Source: Pyrus communis
Lineage: Eukaryota; Streptophyta; Magnoliopsida; Rosales; Rosaceae
Direction: 5' to 3'
NCBI RefSeq assembly: GCF_963583255.1
Contig: NC_084807.1
Coordinates: 22,159,572-22,223,571 of the forward strand
DNA length: 64,000 nt
Shown: positions 46,466-58,883 of the stretch, piece after piece
Numbering within the stretch: position 1 is the stretch's first letter
Layout of the letters: every line of letters begins with the position of its first letter
The notes under the pieces: model-generated
The model's database searches: none
Seen by the model: the letters and a program-made list of their open reading frames with translations, nothing else
What the model was told of the DNA's origin: nothing
Made by a program: the position numbers and the translations under genes

Positions 46466-49069
46466 ATGTCACCCCTGGTGCTCAAAATGACCACAGCAGC
46501 CTCCTGTATATACCCCAAAAAGCCCTACCAAATTCTCTTCAATTCCATCTTCTCCTCCACCTCCACCCCGTCCTCCTCCTGTCCCTCTCCACCCCCAATT
46601 GGTAAAAACTTCATCGAGGCATTAACGCACACGCGTAAATACTCCGGGTGCAGGATAACCCCCTGTGCACCCCTCCCGCCCCCAATTCTCCCTCTTCCCC
46701 CAAACCTAGCCCCCAGATTCCCTAAATGCTTCTCCGCCTCCTCCTCCTCCCGCAGCCGCAGCAACGCTAGTGGCGGTTCCTTCGAAGATCGCGGAGAGTC
46801 CTCTGGTAGGTCCGGCTCCGAGTCCGGCCCAGGTGGTGTTGGTGGTCTTATGGCCGACATGGGTTCGGAGAATCATAAGGGCACCGATTGGTACGACAGC
46901 CAATTGTACCCGAACCAAGACGAATTGCTTTCTCCTCTGACACATCAACAAAAACAACAGCAGCAGCAATCCCAATCCTCCTCCAAATTCCTCACCTTGC
47001 CCACCATTCTAACTCTCGGCCGCGTCGCCGCCGTGCCGGTTCTCATTAGCAGTATGACTTTCGATTGATCTTTCGTTTTCGTTGCAAATTGTATTGATTG
47101 CAATTGTGTAACTAGCTAAATTTTAGGTTGCCTGGGTAATTTTTTTTTTTTTTTTGGGCGTTGGTGTCTCTCTTGGGAGTTCCAATGCAATTGGAGCACT
47201 CATGTTTTGGCAATGATGTTGATTTGGATGTTGTATTTTGCCAATTTTTTTTAATTATCCATGTGGGTTTTGTTTGCTTTTTGACATTGATGTCACTGTT
47301 GGAGCTCCAATACAATTGGAGTGGTCATATTTTGGCAATTGAGATGTTTAAACATCTGGTTTTGTATGCATTTTCGGTTTCTGCAGATTTTGTTTTTGGA
47401 AGCATGATGCCTTTGCATTTGATTCGGCTAACATTGGTTTTTTCCCTTCCATTGGCCTAGCTTTCTATGTCGATAGTTGGTGGGGAACAACTACCACAAC
47501 AAGTATTTTCATTGCTGCAGCAATTACTGATTGGCTCGATGGGTATATTGCTCGGAAGGTTAACTTATTTTCTTTATCTTTTCAATTGATTTTGGGAATT
47601 TTATTGCTTGAGGTTGTTCATCCGTGTTAAGTTTATTGACTTTATAAGAGTTTATTTGTGTTTCAGATGAAATTAGGATCTGCTTTTGGTGCATTTTTGG
47701 ATCCGGTGGCTGATAAGGTATTGTCTTCCATACTAAAGTTAAAATTAAACACTTCTATTGTCACTTTCAGCTTATCAAAATAAAAAGGAGTGCTTTGGTT
47801 ATTATAATTCTTCTCTAAAACTGTTCTAGAGTTCTAAATTGATTGTCATTCCTGCTGAATGCAGCTCATGGTTGCAGCGACACTGGTTTTATTGTGTTCT
47901 AGGCCTTTGGACGTTGCCATGTTTGGGCAAGTTCCATGGCTGTTTGTCGTTCCTTCAATTGCCATAATTGGTAGAGAGGTATGATATTGTTCCATCTGTC
48001 TTCTCTATTTCCTTAGTTATTAATTAAACGATTTAGGGCTTGCTTTCTTGTATGTCTTGTATTGGTGGGCCAATAAAATATTTCACTAGTGTATTAGTAA
48101 TTGTCAAAATTAAATTTGATTGTATTTTCACTAGGAAGTTATAGTTAGTAGAAAAATGAAGTGTGATTGTATTTAACGTGAAAATGTTTGGGCATGATCT
48201 TGCATGTAGAAAGCACAAGGTCTCTTCCTAAAGATGTTGGGGTTCATATATCACGTATATAGACAGCAGCTGAATTACAATTTGCAAATACATTGGCATG
48301 TTTTTTTTCATCCATGTTAGGTTGAGTGTGCCCCTTTTATTCGTTTTTTGTGCATGGATGTGCATATTCTGCGTTGTGAGTTCCCAACTTCTACTGCTTT
48401 GGGCTCAATGAACAAATCCTTTTAACCTATATTTGCTCAAATGAGTACTTGTCTTATCAACTACTCTCTCTTCCCCCACCCAACGTTTTTGTTATGCAAT
48501 TATTTTATCCTGTACTTTTATGGATGCCTAGTGTTGATACCACTGTCTCACTAATCACTTTTGCGTCATATTTTTAGATAACCATGTCAGCAGTCAGAGA
48601 ATGGGCTGCTTCTCAGAACACTAAACTTTTAGAGGTTTGTTTTCCTTCCCCATGATACCTCCAAACAACTGCCTTCTCAATTCAGAACCGATAGAAGATA
48701 TCGGCTGTAACTTGATCGTAAAATAAGTTTTCATTCAAATGATAAATATTCTCAGGCTGTAGCTGTAAGTAACTTGGGAAAGTGGAAAACAGCCACACAG
48801 ATGATAGCGCTGACTATCCTCTTGGCAACCCGAGACAACAGGTGCATCGTCTTTTTTTATTGGATTTTTCAGCTATTCTTCTTCAGCCAATACAGTTGAA
48901 AGAGTTTATTAATTTAGTTTCTGACCCCAATTTGTTCAACTTGTGCAGTCTTGGAAGACCAGATGTTATCGTAGCTTCTGGTGTTTTTTTGCTTTATGTT
49001 TCAGCGGGGCTTGCTGTGTGGTCTTTGATCGTGTATATGAGCAAGATATGGAAAGTACTGCTGAGGTAG
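46466..49069 (+). CDS. PGPS1: CDP-diacylglycerol-glycerol-3-phosphate 3-phosphatidyltransferase (PGP synthase)
   Basis: Seven exons, 46466-47051, 47461-47558, 47667-47717, 47865-47978, 48578-48634, 48756-48841 and 48949-49069, in frame, give 370 residues. The enzyme makes phosphatidylglycerol-phosphate, the first step to phosphatidylglycerol (thylakoids) and cardiolipin (mitochondria). The CDP-alcohol phosphotransferase signature DGx2ARx8Gx3Dx3D is complete across exons 2 and 3: DG at 222-223, AR at 226-227, Gly236, Asp240 and Asp244. Several hydrophobic membrane segments follow. About 170 N-terminal residues are rich in Ser, Pro and basic residues with a Gln run (QQQQQ), as in a plastid/mitochondrial transit peptide. 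Arabidopsis PGPS1 (At2g39290) is about 70 residues shorter at this end. The start is the first ATG of the frame; later Met codons are possible starts. Confidence 0.92.
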
Positions 49070-50367
49070 TGTGCGTGCAACTGCTCTGTGTTCACTCATA
49101 TACATACTTCTCGATCAAGTGACCCTTTCAAATGCAAAGAGGTAATTGTCAGTGCTCTGTACATGAACCCAGAAATGATCAATCTCACACGGAGCATGAT
49201 GCTGATAATCGATGGAGGGGATAACACATTATTGCTAAAATCCTGCAGTATTGAGTAAAATTTGCTTTAATATTTTGGGTGGGTAGTCTAATTTTGGCTA
49301 GTTACTGCCCTCGGCAACTTTATATTCTCACCGATGTCATGTCAGGTTGATCTAATTTTGTTGGGATAATACCTGGATAGAGATGTTGAAACAAAATTTC
49401 CTCATTACATATCGTATTTAAGGCGGTTTTTCAATATTTTTACCTGTTCACTGATTCGGGAATATTCTGGTTCTTTGAAGCGAGGTTAGGATGGATGATG
49501 TAGCGTTAATAAGTTGCTTCTGCGGTTTGGTGTTGGAGAAGGTTTATATGTTTGTTGATTTTAGAAAGTGTAAACAAAAGTATCCAGGTTTAAATAAAGC
49601 AGCTTTCTTAAAGTGTTTATAAAGTGTTTATGTTCTTAATTGCTATTGTTCGAAGTGTTTTGTTAAAAAATGTAAGTGCTTCATGTAAAGCCACTTTAAA
49701 GTGCTTCTTGAAAAACCATCTAATAGGCGCTTCTTTAGAAAACACTTCTATGACTGACTTGAAGCACTTTTAGCCCTTCCAGAAGCAAATTCCAAACAAG
49801 CCTAAGATAGTTTTGAGACATGCCCCCAGCAATTGAAGTGCAAAGGTTATTTTTGTTGTAAAAGACTAGGAAAGTACCAATTCAGCTGACTTATTATACA
49901 AGAAATGAAGTTTCGCTTCAACAATTACAACCACAGTTTCTGGGAGAATTATGATTTGGTTCTCGAGGATCTCTGAAGTCTGAACCATCAGTGCATGGAA
50001 ATGCATACGAGCAAAATTCGGAACATCTGCAGTGCCAATGCATTAGGGGCGTCTCTACGTAAGGGGAATGGAGTGAGAGGAATGAGTATTGCACTTATTT
50101 TAAGCGCTTCAAGCGTTTACCAACATTGGGGAATGAAATTATAGGTGCGACCCACCTAAAATAAGGAATCAGATTCCTGATTTTCCCGAAATCAGATTAG
50201 TGGTATTTCGATTCCGGGAGAAAGCCTTCATCCGAAATCAGTTTTTTTCTACCCAAAATACCTGTATCTTCTTCTCTCTTCCATACGGTGCCGTTCAAAA
50301 CATCCAGCGCCTTCAGGTTTCACATCAATACCCAGTGCAGCAGCAGACACAATAGAGAAAGAATTAG
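49070..50367. other. 3' flank of PGP synthase and intergenic DNA
   Basis: The section 49590-49803 is built from AAAGTG(C/T)TT words and ends TTCCAAACAAGCC, probably an old MITE. No gene was recognised. Confidence 0.5.
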
Positions 50368-50522
50368 GGAGTTTTAACGAAAAGTCTGCTATATTGTTTA
50401 CTTTAATGAAAAACCATATTTTTACACTAAAAATTCAATCATGATATTATTCACTTTACCCTTTATTTTGTCCTTATCATTAAAACTCAAAGTTTTCAAG
50501 TCATTTTCATTAGTTTTCCTAA
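50368..50522. mobile_element. MITE-like inverted repeat (about 155 bp)
   Basis: GAGTTTTAACGAAAAG on the left is opposed by a TTAAAACTCAAAGTTTT...TTTTCATTAGTTTTCCT end on the right, with a TCACTTTACCC-type centre. The arms are short and imperfect. Confidence 0.5.
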
Positions 50523-50778
50523 AGAATTAATTAGTTATTTAGAACAAGAAGAAGAAAGGAGAATTAGTAAACCAATTTCTCCTCAATTCAATCCCTCGTT
50601 AATTCAATTCCCCTCTCAATCTGAATACGGATTAGTAAACGAGGCATAAGAGATTAGCATTTGGCAACGACGATAATTGACTTGCTAACACACTGCAAGA
50701 AGATTATTACCGAAAAGCGTCTCCTATAAAGTTCGAAAAGCTCTTTGGGGGGGTTTGTTTGTAAGCTACATTTTTTGT

Positions 50779-52469
50779 TCATCTCCTACAAAAAAGTGAT
50801 GAATTCACATGAGTAACCTTTTCTATCAAATTCCGAATCCAATCGTTTTGTACGTCAATCCATGCTGCCAGTTTAGGTCTCCCTGCAGCGATGTCATACT
50901 TGTTCAAGTCCATCAAGGAAAGCTGAAACCTTTCGAGGAAGGGAGCGTAAGCTATATCCACCTGAAAATTAAGAACAATCTTCAAAATGATGGTGAAAGC
51001 TTCATAAGAAATTTGCACGGAAGCATGGCGAAAGCTTCATATGAACTACTAGTTGACAGAGCGGATATGGCAGCCATACTACCAGACTAAACTTGCCAAG
51101 AAAGAAAGGTCCGTCTTCAAATTTGGAAAGAGCAGTTTTGATATAGTCAAATGTCCAATCTGCTTACGCGCGCTTAACCGCAACTTAAATAACATCGAAA
51201 GAAGCAAGTGATCGTCTCACCATCTGACTCGATTTCATCTTGTTTAACCGACGAAAACACAGATCTATTGAAGGAGTCCGTGTAGGACAGCAACTCGTCT
51301 CCAAACTCTTTCTTCCGAGGATCCTAAATCTGCAGAGTGTAAGCATTTGTATAACATACAGAAGCCAACATTCATTAACCAAGTATTCTCGAAATCTCAC
51401 ATCAGGGAGCAGTGAAGGCCCTTCAAAGTGACTGTCAATGTATCCGATCAAATCAAGACTCTCTCCTTTTACTTCGTTATTGTGTTCGAGTGGTGGCACC
51501 TGCGTTCAAATTTCATGTCAGACACACCTCGTACAGAAAATAAAACGGTTAATTAAGCATACGGATCACAAAGAAACTTTGTGCAGAAATGGCCTTAAAA
51601 TATTTGAGATTTCACCATAAAACCAATTGGTAATATGAGGAGTATTTATAAGCCCATATAAGATCCCTTCTCAACACGCTCCCTCACGTATGGTGAATTT
51701 TCAAGCGTAATACGTGGACAACACAACGGGGTGATGTGGAGCACGTATGACCATTGAACTTTACACGCGGGACAAGTGAGACAACTACCAGAGAATTTGT
51801 AAGCCTAACACGTGGACAAGAGATGATGTGGAGCACGTATGGCCGTTGGGCTTCACACGTGGGATAAGTGGGACAACCTGCCTTGATACCATGAAAAAAG
51901 TTGAGGTTCCATCATAAAACCAATTGGCAATACGAGGAGTACTTATAAGCCCATGCAAGATCCCTCCTCAACACGCTCCCTCACGTGTGGCGAATATTTA
52001 AGCATAACACGTGGACAACACAACGGGATGATGTGGAGCACGTATGACCGTTGGGCTTCACATGTGGGATAAGTGGGATAACCTGCCCTGATACCGTGAA
52101 AAAAGTTGAGGTTCCATCGTAAAACCAACTGGTAATATGGGGAGTAGTCCAACTTACTTAAAAGCCCATGCAAGATCCTTCATACCATCAACGCATGACT
52201 CATTCTCAACAAATATTGTCATGGTCTTCTCTCCTTCATCTAATTAACCGGTGAGGCTTTTCTGAACTCCATCACAGGACGGTATTTTAGATGCCTTACG
52301 ATACGAGAGAGCATTTCGTTGTAATGCACACAAAAGAAATGAAATCAGCCTTGTAGCATATGCTCTAGTCACAGAAGTTCACCTCGTAAGCAGGGTAGAC
52401 TTTCTCCTTGTACCAAGCAGGCCTGTCCTGCAGATTAATAGGAACCAATTGCATCTTTTCCCCCGATCC
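50779..52469 (-). pseudogene. Decayed lambda-class glutathione transferase (GSTL), N-terminal half missing
   Basis: Five exon-like pieces in minus order, 52469-52383, 51499-51401, 51323-51221, 51159-51083 and 50961-50779, have good splice sites and matching phases. They encode MQLVPINLQDRPAWYKEKVY, then VPPLEHNNEVKGESLDLIGY, ELLSYTDSFNRSVFSS, TFDYIKTALSKFEDGPFFLG and VDIAYAPFLERFQLSLMDLN. This is the rear of the thioredoxin fold and the helical domain of GSTLs, which are glutathione-dependent thiol transferases. The first exon(s) with the catalytic Cys (CPFAQ motif) are absent from the 850 bases up to the PP2C gene. The end also diverges: after RPKLAAWI comes DVQNDWIRN and an early stop, unlike the usual KxDAYKxT tail. 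So it is probably a pseudogene; a start far upstream of the PP2C gene is unlikely. Confidence 0.8.
51605..52180. repeat. Imperfect tandem repeats inside the GSTL remnant (large intron)
   Basis: Units starting CCAT(C/A)(A/G)TAAAACCAA(T/C)TGG occur at about 51606, 51903 and 52108. Each is followed by GGAGTA, AAGCCCATGCAAGATCC and, in the first two, ACACGCTCCCTCACGT, ACACGTGGACAACACAACGG, GATGTGGAGCACGTATG. A half-unit begins near 51786. The units hold several CACGTG-type cores (ACACGTGG, CACGTGTG). Confidence 0.8.
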
Positions 52470-53330
52470 CTGTTCATAACAATCATCGACGATTAAAGGA
52501 CTTGGTCTTGCTGGTGAGAACATGCATAGCCCAAGTTACCATCAGCGTCAATGTAGTAAATATCGTCAGTCAAACAAGCAAACATGAAGAGGTTCCCACA
52601 AAATCGATATCCATCCAATATTGGTAACTCAGGAAAAAGAGTACGGCAGGAAAACCGATATGGTTTCCATTTTGTTTATACTGGCTTGGTATTACCAACG
52701 GGTGGAGATGCTCTTATACAATAACTTTTGGATTATCCATTGGTTAGAACAAAAGTTAATAACGTTGAGCAATATGCTGCTTTAAATTTATCCTTGGTGT
52801 TCCGAGAACTTGCCTACCCCTAAGCATTTCATTTTTGAAGTAGGAAAAGGCATGAAGTATTGCTTGGTACAGAGTCGAGGTGCAAGTTGAATTGGAAATT
52901 TCGATTGACACAACGCTTCCAAGTTTATATTTCAAGGCAAACATACAATTCATGCAAATAGTAGCTCCGGAAAATAATAAAAATAACAATAATCATCGTG
53001 TCACGATCCAATGGCTAGGAACTTTCTGCAGAAATTTTTTCTGAGGCACTCTCAGTTCTCTAGCTATTCACTTTCCATCTATACTCAAAATTCATGTGGC
53101 ATTAAATGTAAAAGTTAAAAATATAAAAAATAAAAATAAAAAAATCCATAGAGCACGGCTATACATCAGCAGAAGAGAGAAGAAAAATGAAAAGAAAAGG
53201 AAAAAAAAAGACCCAAAATCTGCCTTTAACTCTCTTCTTTGTAAAGAAAACAAAAGCTTTCGTTTGTTTCTTAGTACAAGTGAAGAAAACCAGGGGGTTT
53301 GAGAGAGAGATGCATTTGAACCTCGTAAAT
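52470..53330. other. Intergenic DNA and 3' UTR of the PP2C gene
   Basis: Checked in particular for the missing GSTL N-terminal exon; none was seen in any frame. The section 53100-53250 is A-rich. Confidence 0.5.
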
Positions 53331-55944
53331 CTAGGTGCCGGCAGGGACACCACCAGCTGCCTTAACCGATAGCAGAGGCCCGTGGCAGTAGCTACGACTG
53401 ACCAGATGCGAATCTAGGAACAGAACTACCACTGTGATGTCGTCGTGAAAATGTCTCCTCACCCCTCGGTCTATCTTTTTTAAGTCCGAATATCTCATTT
53501 CTCTCTTCTTCGCTGCTTCGCGAAGTGCAGCTTTGACAAGTTTCCTTGCGCTACCCTGCACAAATATGGGGAACATTATCGCAGGTGTAATAGCAACTTC
53601 AATAAAAGACAATTCCAAACCGAGCTACTGAAATTATGATCTCATACAGGCAAAACAAGACAGATCGACCATGATGCAGAACATGATCGAGTAAATATAA
53701 AAGAAAGTCAAAACTTGACATAGGAACCGTACATTACGCGGATAACTCTGGACAATGTCAACTGCCTCCTGATTGCTTAACTGCTCCCATAGGCCGTCTG
53801 ATGCAAATATGAGAAACTGATCTTCGGGGTAGAGTTTTTGGACTAATATTGTTGGCTCAGCTTTAAGGATCGGCTTGTTGAAGGGTTGTGATAATCTGAA
53901 CTTTGCCAATAGAGGTTCTTTGTTAAATTCTTGCCTCTTTAGGTAGGCATCACCGATGGATCTTGAAATCTGCAAGACAAGCAAACATCTCTAAGATGAG
54001 TGCTGTTCTATTGTGCATCCCATGCCATCTTTGTGAAGGGGACATGCAAATTTGGTCACGAGCATAGAGATTTCAATGAATGAGAATTACCTAAAACTTA
54101 AACGCAAAAATTGAGTGAATTAAACTAGGTCTCATAGTTTATCTTAAAGAAACTCTGTTCTAGTTTAAGTAAAAGAAATCCGTTAAGAGAGAGGAAGACC
54201 GCTATGATCACATGTACTTTCACCGAATGACTATTAACATTTCTTTTCATCAATATTAATGTTCAAAAGATCTCAAATCATTTGCTAAAATTCACAAAAG
54301 CATTCCTCCTGCAAATTCGCTAAAATTGTTTGAAACTCCGTGATCAGAACTGTTTAGTTCCTAAATCCATTTGATAATAATGGCACCATGCCCCTACTCA
54401 GGAAATTTAATAAATGGAAAATTTGTGAAAACTAAAGTCTTAAGATGAAAATTACTCAGTCACACACAAGTCAAAGGGGAAAGCGATCACTATGTAAGTG
54501 TGTATAGGGTAACAGAAAATGACTCAGAAGATAATGCACAAAATTAAGAACAGATAAGAAAATAATCACCTGTATCAAACCCTTCACGCGCCACACTTTG
54601 TGCTTTAATAACACAATCTGTGGATCATCGGGATGCAACGAACGCAACTCCTCTCTCACAGATTCATAACTTGCATTGTGCTCAATCGATAGCTGAACCG
54701 CTTTTACCTGTTTAACGGTCTTTTCCAGTTTTCCTAGCACCACACGAGAATCCCCCGCATTTGCTATGTATAGCAGCCCACTACATACTATGCCTACCAA
54801 ACAACATGCACCGACAGAAGCAAGCAGTGGCTTGATTGTCCACTGCTTCTTTACTAGAGAGAGGAACTCCTCTTCGGTCGCCAAAAATGCTTTCGTGATA
54901 ACATCAGCTGACATTCCCTGATTCTCTGATGTGAACTCTGCACCACGGAAAGCTGTCAAGTCAGTAAATATAAGCATTAGCTATCTAAAAACTGGAAGTG
55001 GTACCTGCATAAATACGATATCAATCATATCATAAAAACTGATATTAATAGGGATTATTACGTGACCAGAACCTCAATTGTTTGTAAATTTTCATGATTA
55101 GTATTATGATATATAATTCATGATCAAGGCGGTTGTTAGTAAAAGCAGATAAGAAATCCTGTCCAAACCACATGTTTTACACCTCACTCTGGAACCTCAC
55201 AATTTCCATTTAATTAATAACGCCATTCTTATCCCCACTGATCATGATTTTAACTCAAACATCATCGGCCGAGCATTGCAAAATGAATAAACTGTCACTA
55301 CAAATATATTCCTAGACAATAAAGCTCCCAGACGATTCAAAAAGAAAAAGAAAAAAACAGAAGAGTTTTCTGTCTCTGCAAATTTTTCGAAAAGTTACAT
55401 TTGGGCTGCATATGAAATAGCTCTTGATAATTATATAGGTAGCAACATGCAAACCGCACCAAAACGACTATATATGGTGCAAGACATAAGAAAATACTAG
55501 TTTCTCAGTTGTTTATTGATAATAGCAGCATTAGTTTAGTTATCGCAATTACCAAATTTCTCAACAGATATATATGTATAAAAAAGAAGAAGAAGATGAA
55601 TTTAGGGGAAAGAACAACGCACTCTTGATGTTATTGAACAGACGTTCATTTAAAAACCTGGCTGTTTCTGGACCTCCGTGTCCATCATAAATTCCAACAA
55701 ATGTTCCATGAGGACCCGAGTCGAGTGAGCTCAATGGCCCTGATTCTAGTTGGCTATGGTCTTCCAACAAGTTGTTTGCTTGAATTACTGCCATTGAGAA
55801 ATCTCCATTAACATGATGTCCTGAATCTTTATGCCACAACAAACCATCAATTCGACCACTCACGTCCCCCCTATTAGAATTTTCACCCTCGACAGAAGGT
55901 TTCCAGCAAGGTGACACAAGCCTCATTAACTTAGCTGATACCAT
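53331..55944 (-). CDS. Protein phosphatase 2C, clade D (PP2C46-like)
   Basis: Four exons in minus order, 55944-55623, 54937-54570, 53969-53733 and 53555-53331, in frame, give 383 residues. It removes phosphate from Ser/Thr with Mn/Mg. Metal-site motifs are all present: DGHGG (Asp87), [19 protein letters not shown] and HDDITVVV. The start [17 protein letters not shown] and the piece [14 protein letters not shown] are typical of clade D (closest in memory to At3g51370). Clade-D PP2Cs dephosphorylate plasma-membrane H+-ATPases and are inhibited by SAUR proteins, which links auxin to cell expansion; that role is inferred from the clade. A leader intron between about 55945 and 56740 is likely. Confidence 0.93.
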
Positions 55945-56760
55945 CCCTTACATATTCTCAACCAAATGACCCGGGATTAAATTATTCAACGAGTCATTGT
56001 GAACAAGAACTAATCCTGGCGCCGCCTCTAGCTTCCCTACAATTACAAAACTAAGAGTAAAAATTAAATTGCAAACAGAACCAAAGTCGAATTGAAAGGG
56101 GTGCAAAACCAGATAATATGAGTTTAGGATGTAATTAACTTGCAGGTAATTAATTGAAATGGGGCACAAATAAATAAAATGTTCATGTCCAGAAACAAGC
56201 ACAATATTCCCAGATAATTAAAAAGCAAACTAAAAACTAATAGGTATTTCAGAAAAGACATGAACTTTGTCATGAAAAAACATCAAAACCATAAATCCAA
56301 CCGTCCAACATAAATTTAAGACCAAACAAACATCTGGGGTTTGAAAAAACAACATCGAATCATAACTCAAACAACAAAAGTTCATGTCTTTGGGATTGAA
56401 AAAACAAAATCTGCAACCTACCTTGTATTCAATATATGTTGGAGCCTTGGAGGGGGATTCTTCTGGCCCTTTGTCTATAAGACCACCACAATTCAATTAC
56501 CATCCGAGAGCTCAGAAGAACATTTTTATTTGGATTAGACTGAGAACCAATGAAACAGATTTGGAATGTTCTGACAGAAAAAAGGTTGTCAGAAGCGTGG
56601 AAAGGGTTAGATCGAAAGAATGAAGAGAGAGAAAGAGAGGGGTAGAGAGAGAAAGAAGAGAGAAAGAAGAGAGGAGAGAGAGAGGGGGTGGGGGATTGGG
56701 AGCAATAAATTGGTTCTCTTTATTATTTAAAAACAAAGTTTTAATCTTTGTTTCTTGCAG
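55945..56760 (-). promoter_or_regulatory. Probable 5' leader region of the PP2C gene with GA/CT tract
   Basis: A GAGAGAAAGAGAGG-type run at about 56622-56694 (CT-rich on the gene's strand) lies 680-750 bases before the start codon. A CT-rich tract followed by an AT-rich stretch is the usual look of a plant leader with a 5' UTR intron. The transcription start is not fixed by sequence alone. Confidence 0.4.
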
Positions 56761-58564
56761 GGAAAGAGATGAATAAGCATGGAGGTGGAAGAATACAATT
56801 ACAAGAAACCAACCCCTCGCCCTCGGCTTGAAAAACCATGTTTAGGGAGAGAGCTGAGGCCTTTTGGGTTGGATTTTCAGTTTTGGTATTCTAATTTATG
56901 GGTTGGGGTTTTGACTTTGACCTCCAACAAACCACCATTTTAGGCAACTTTTGCTCATCTTCCCCTTCCCCAACCTTTATTTAGTAACATAACAACTCCC
57001 TTCTATTAACTTGTTCTAAACAAGAATAATCATCAAAAGAAAAGAATTTTTGCCCACTTTGCCAATTATTTTGTGCTGTGATTGGGAATTTCTTGGGAAT
57101 ATAGTTGTCAACTTGTTGCCCCTATCTATTACCACATAATAATTAATAAATAATTGTATCATGTTGCATCGGTCTTAATCAAAACATATTTTGTTGTCTA
57201 AATTTAAATTTGGTCAAGTTAGTTATAGCAGTGTGATACATAAATATATTTAAGTCTGAACCCCACTTCAATAGTATAGACAAATTTAATGTAAGGCTTT
57301 TTAGCTAAAATGGTCTATGAGATTTAAAATCGATAGAACTGGTCTCTGAGTTTGTCTATCATCAACCATATCCATTAAATAAGGGATAAAATGACAAAAA
57401 TAGTCCCAATTTTTGTCAAATTATTTTGGCTCATTGTTTATTAAATTGAAGATATTTTGTCGTTTTGGTCCATGTTTAACATAGATTTTTCCACATAATG
57501 ACCAAAATGATTAATGATTGACAAACTTAGGGACCACTTCTATTTTTATGGGTATTAAGAATACAAGTTACGTAGTTTGTCATTTTACATGTTATAATAA
57601 GCCTGGACGTCATGGTTGATATAAGTGCAATAAAGTAGTAACATCACGTGATGGTGTTTCAAGTACACTAAAATTATGCTCCGAGAAATGTGACAGATGT
57701 CTTGAACCTTAAACTCATTTACTGACAACTAATATGATGATATTCATCATCAATTAATAACGGTGAGCAAATATACTCGGATCATTCCTTCCAGGCTCCA
57801 AGTACAAGGGGAGTTTTTAGTTTTCTATCGCTTGGCGAAAATCGAACATCTTTTTGTGTGTTAAAGTGAACTGTTGAGATCAGGTGAACTACCGTTGCCG
57901 TCTACTAGAATTGTTAATGTCAACAAACAACTTGGTACATGATTCTCGTTCATGATTTTTCTTTCACATTAGACACATAGTTTACATCGATATGCACCCC
58001 TTTTACTAAACAAAAGAATTCGGCATTTCGGCAATCACTTGTAACGGCAAGCACTTCCATCCAAGAACATGAGACATTTATCTTCTAGTTGTACTTGGTG
58101 AAAATCGAAGCGTGTGTTTTGTTTTAGCAACATAAGATTTTGATGTGTTTGAATAAGTGTATTGTTGATCTCATGTTCTTCTTGGTCCAAAGTGAACAAC
58201 TTATGCAAAAGCACCTAAATGTTAATCAGTTAGTAACTTAATACGACATTAATCAATTGTTACGTTTTAAACAGTGAATTGTTGAGATCAATACATTACT
58301 TTATCGAACACGTGCGACGAGTGATTAGCATCGTATTAAGTTACTAACTTAACGCTTGTACACTCTTATTATTTACATTAGTCTATTGTGTTGGAATAAA
58401 TATTATATTTCTGATTCAAAAAACAAGATTATGTTTCTTATTTGACACCTTTGGTATTTATTATGAGAATTGAAATTTTACTACTTGTCGTGTAATTCGA
58501 GAATGCACATTTATCAAGCCAAATGAAAATAAAAGTTGAAATATTTAGCAATGCCTTATGAAGT
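56761..58564. other. Intergenic DNA between divergent PP2C and amidase genes
   Basis: AT-rich. Holds the inverted-repeat element at 57295-57590 and no gene that I recognise. The words TTAGTAACTTAATACGA (about 58229) and TCGTATTAAGTTACTAACTT (about 58331) are inverted copies about 100 bases apart. Confidence 0.5.
57295..57590. mobile_element. MITE-like element with about 40-bp inverted ends
   Basis: AACTGGTCTCTGAGTTTGTC on the left is mirrored by GACAAACTTAGGGACCACTT on the right, and the match continues outward for some 20 bases. The centre repeats TTTTGTCAAATTATTTTGG-like and TTTTGTCGTTTTGGTCC words. Confidence 0.65.
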
Positions 58565-58730
58565 AAGGTAGAGGGCGAGCTAGACGCAACAAAAGTATTG
58601 TTTATTTGTGATTGAAAGCTCATAGGTTCGGATCGTGAAAATAATTTTTTTGCAAAATAAGAATAAAACTATGTACGATAGAGGTTTCTCCTCCCCAATA
58701 CATGCAAAACTGAAAACCTTGTTAACTTGT
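58565..58730 (+). mobile_element. Decayed SINE-like element, related to 7080-7260
   Basis: GAGGGCGAGCTAGACGCAAC (A-box position), GCTCATAGGTTCGGATCGTG (B-box position), TTTGCAAAATAAG and ACTATGTACGATAGAGG follow the same order as the element at 7080. Confidence 0.55.
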
Positions 58731-58883
58731 GGTCATCCTTGTGAAGTATACGTTACCATACTTGTTTCACGAATAAAAGTATAAAATGATATTTTGAAGT
58801 GGTCACAACAGAAAAATACAAACTGTCCGACGTGACCATTGCCTAAACATTTCCGGCTGACTATTCGATGGCATAGACCGAGG

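Noticed and set aside
46525..46975. Overlapping minus-strand frames over PGP synthase exon 1
   Set aside because: GC-rich, Ser/Pro-coding DNA leaves the opposite strand open; no motif or splice logic supports a gene.
51606..52180. CRISPR-like spaced repeats
   Set aside because: Units are 200-300 bases, imperfect and inside a plant gene remnant; there are no short exact repeats with unique spacers and no cas genes.
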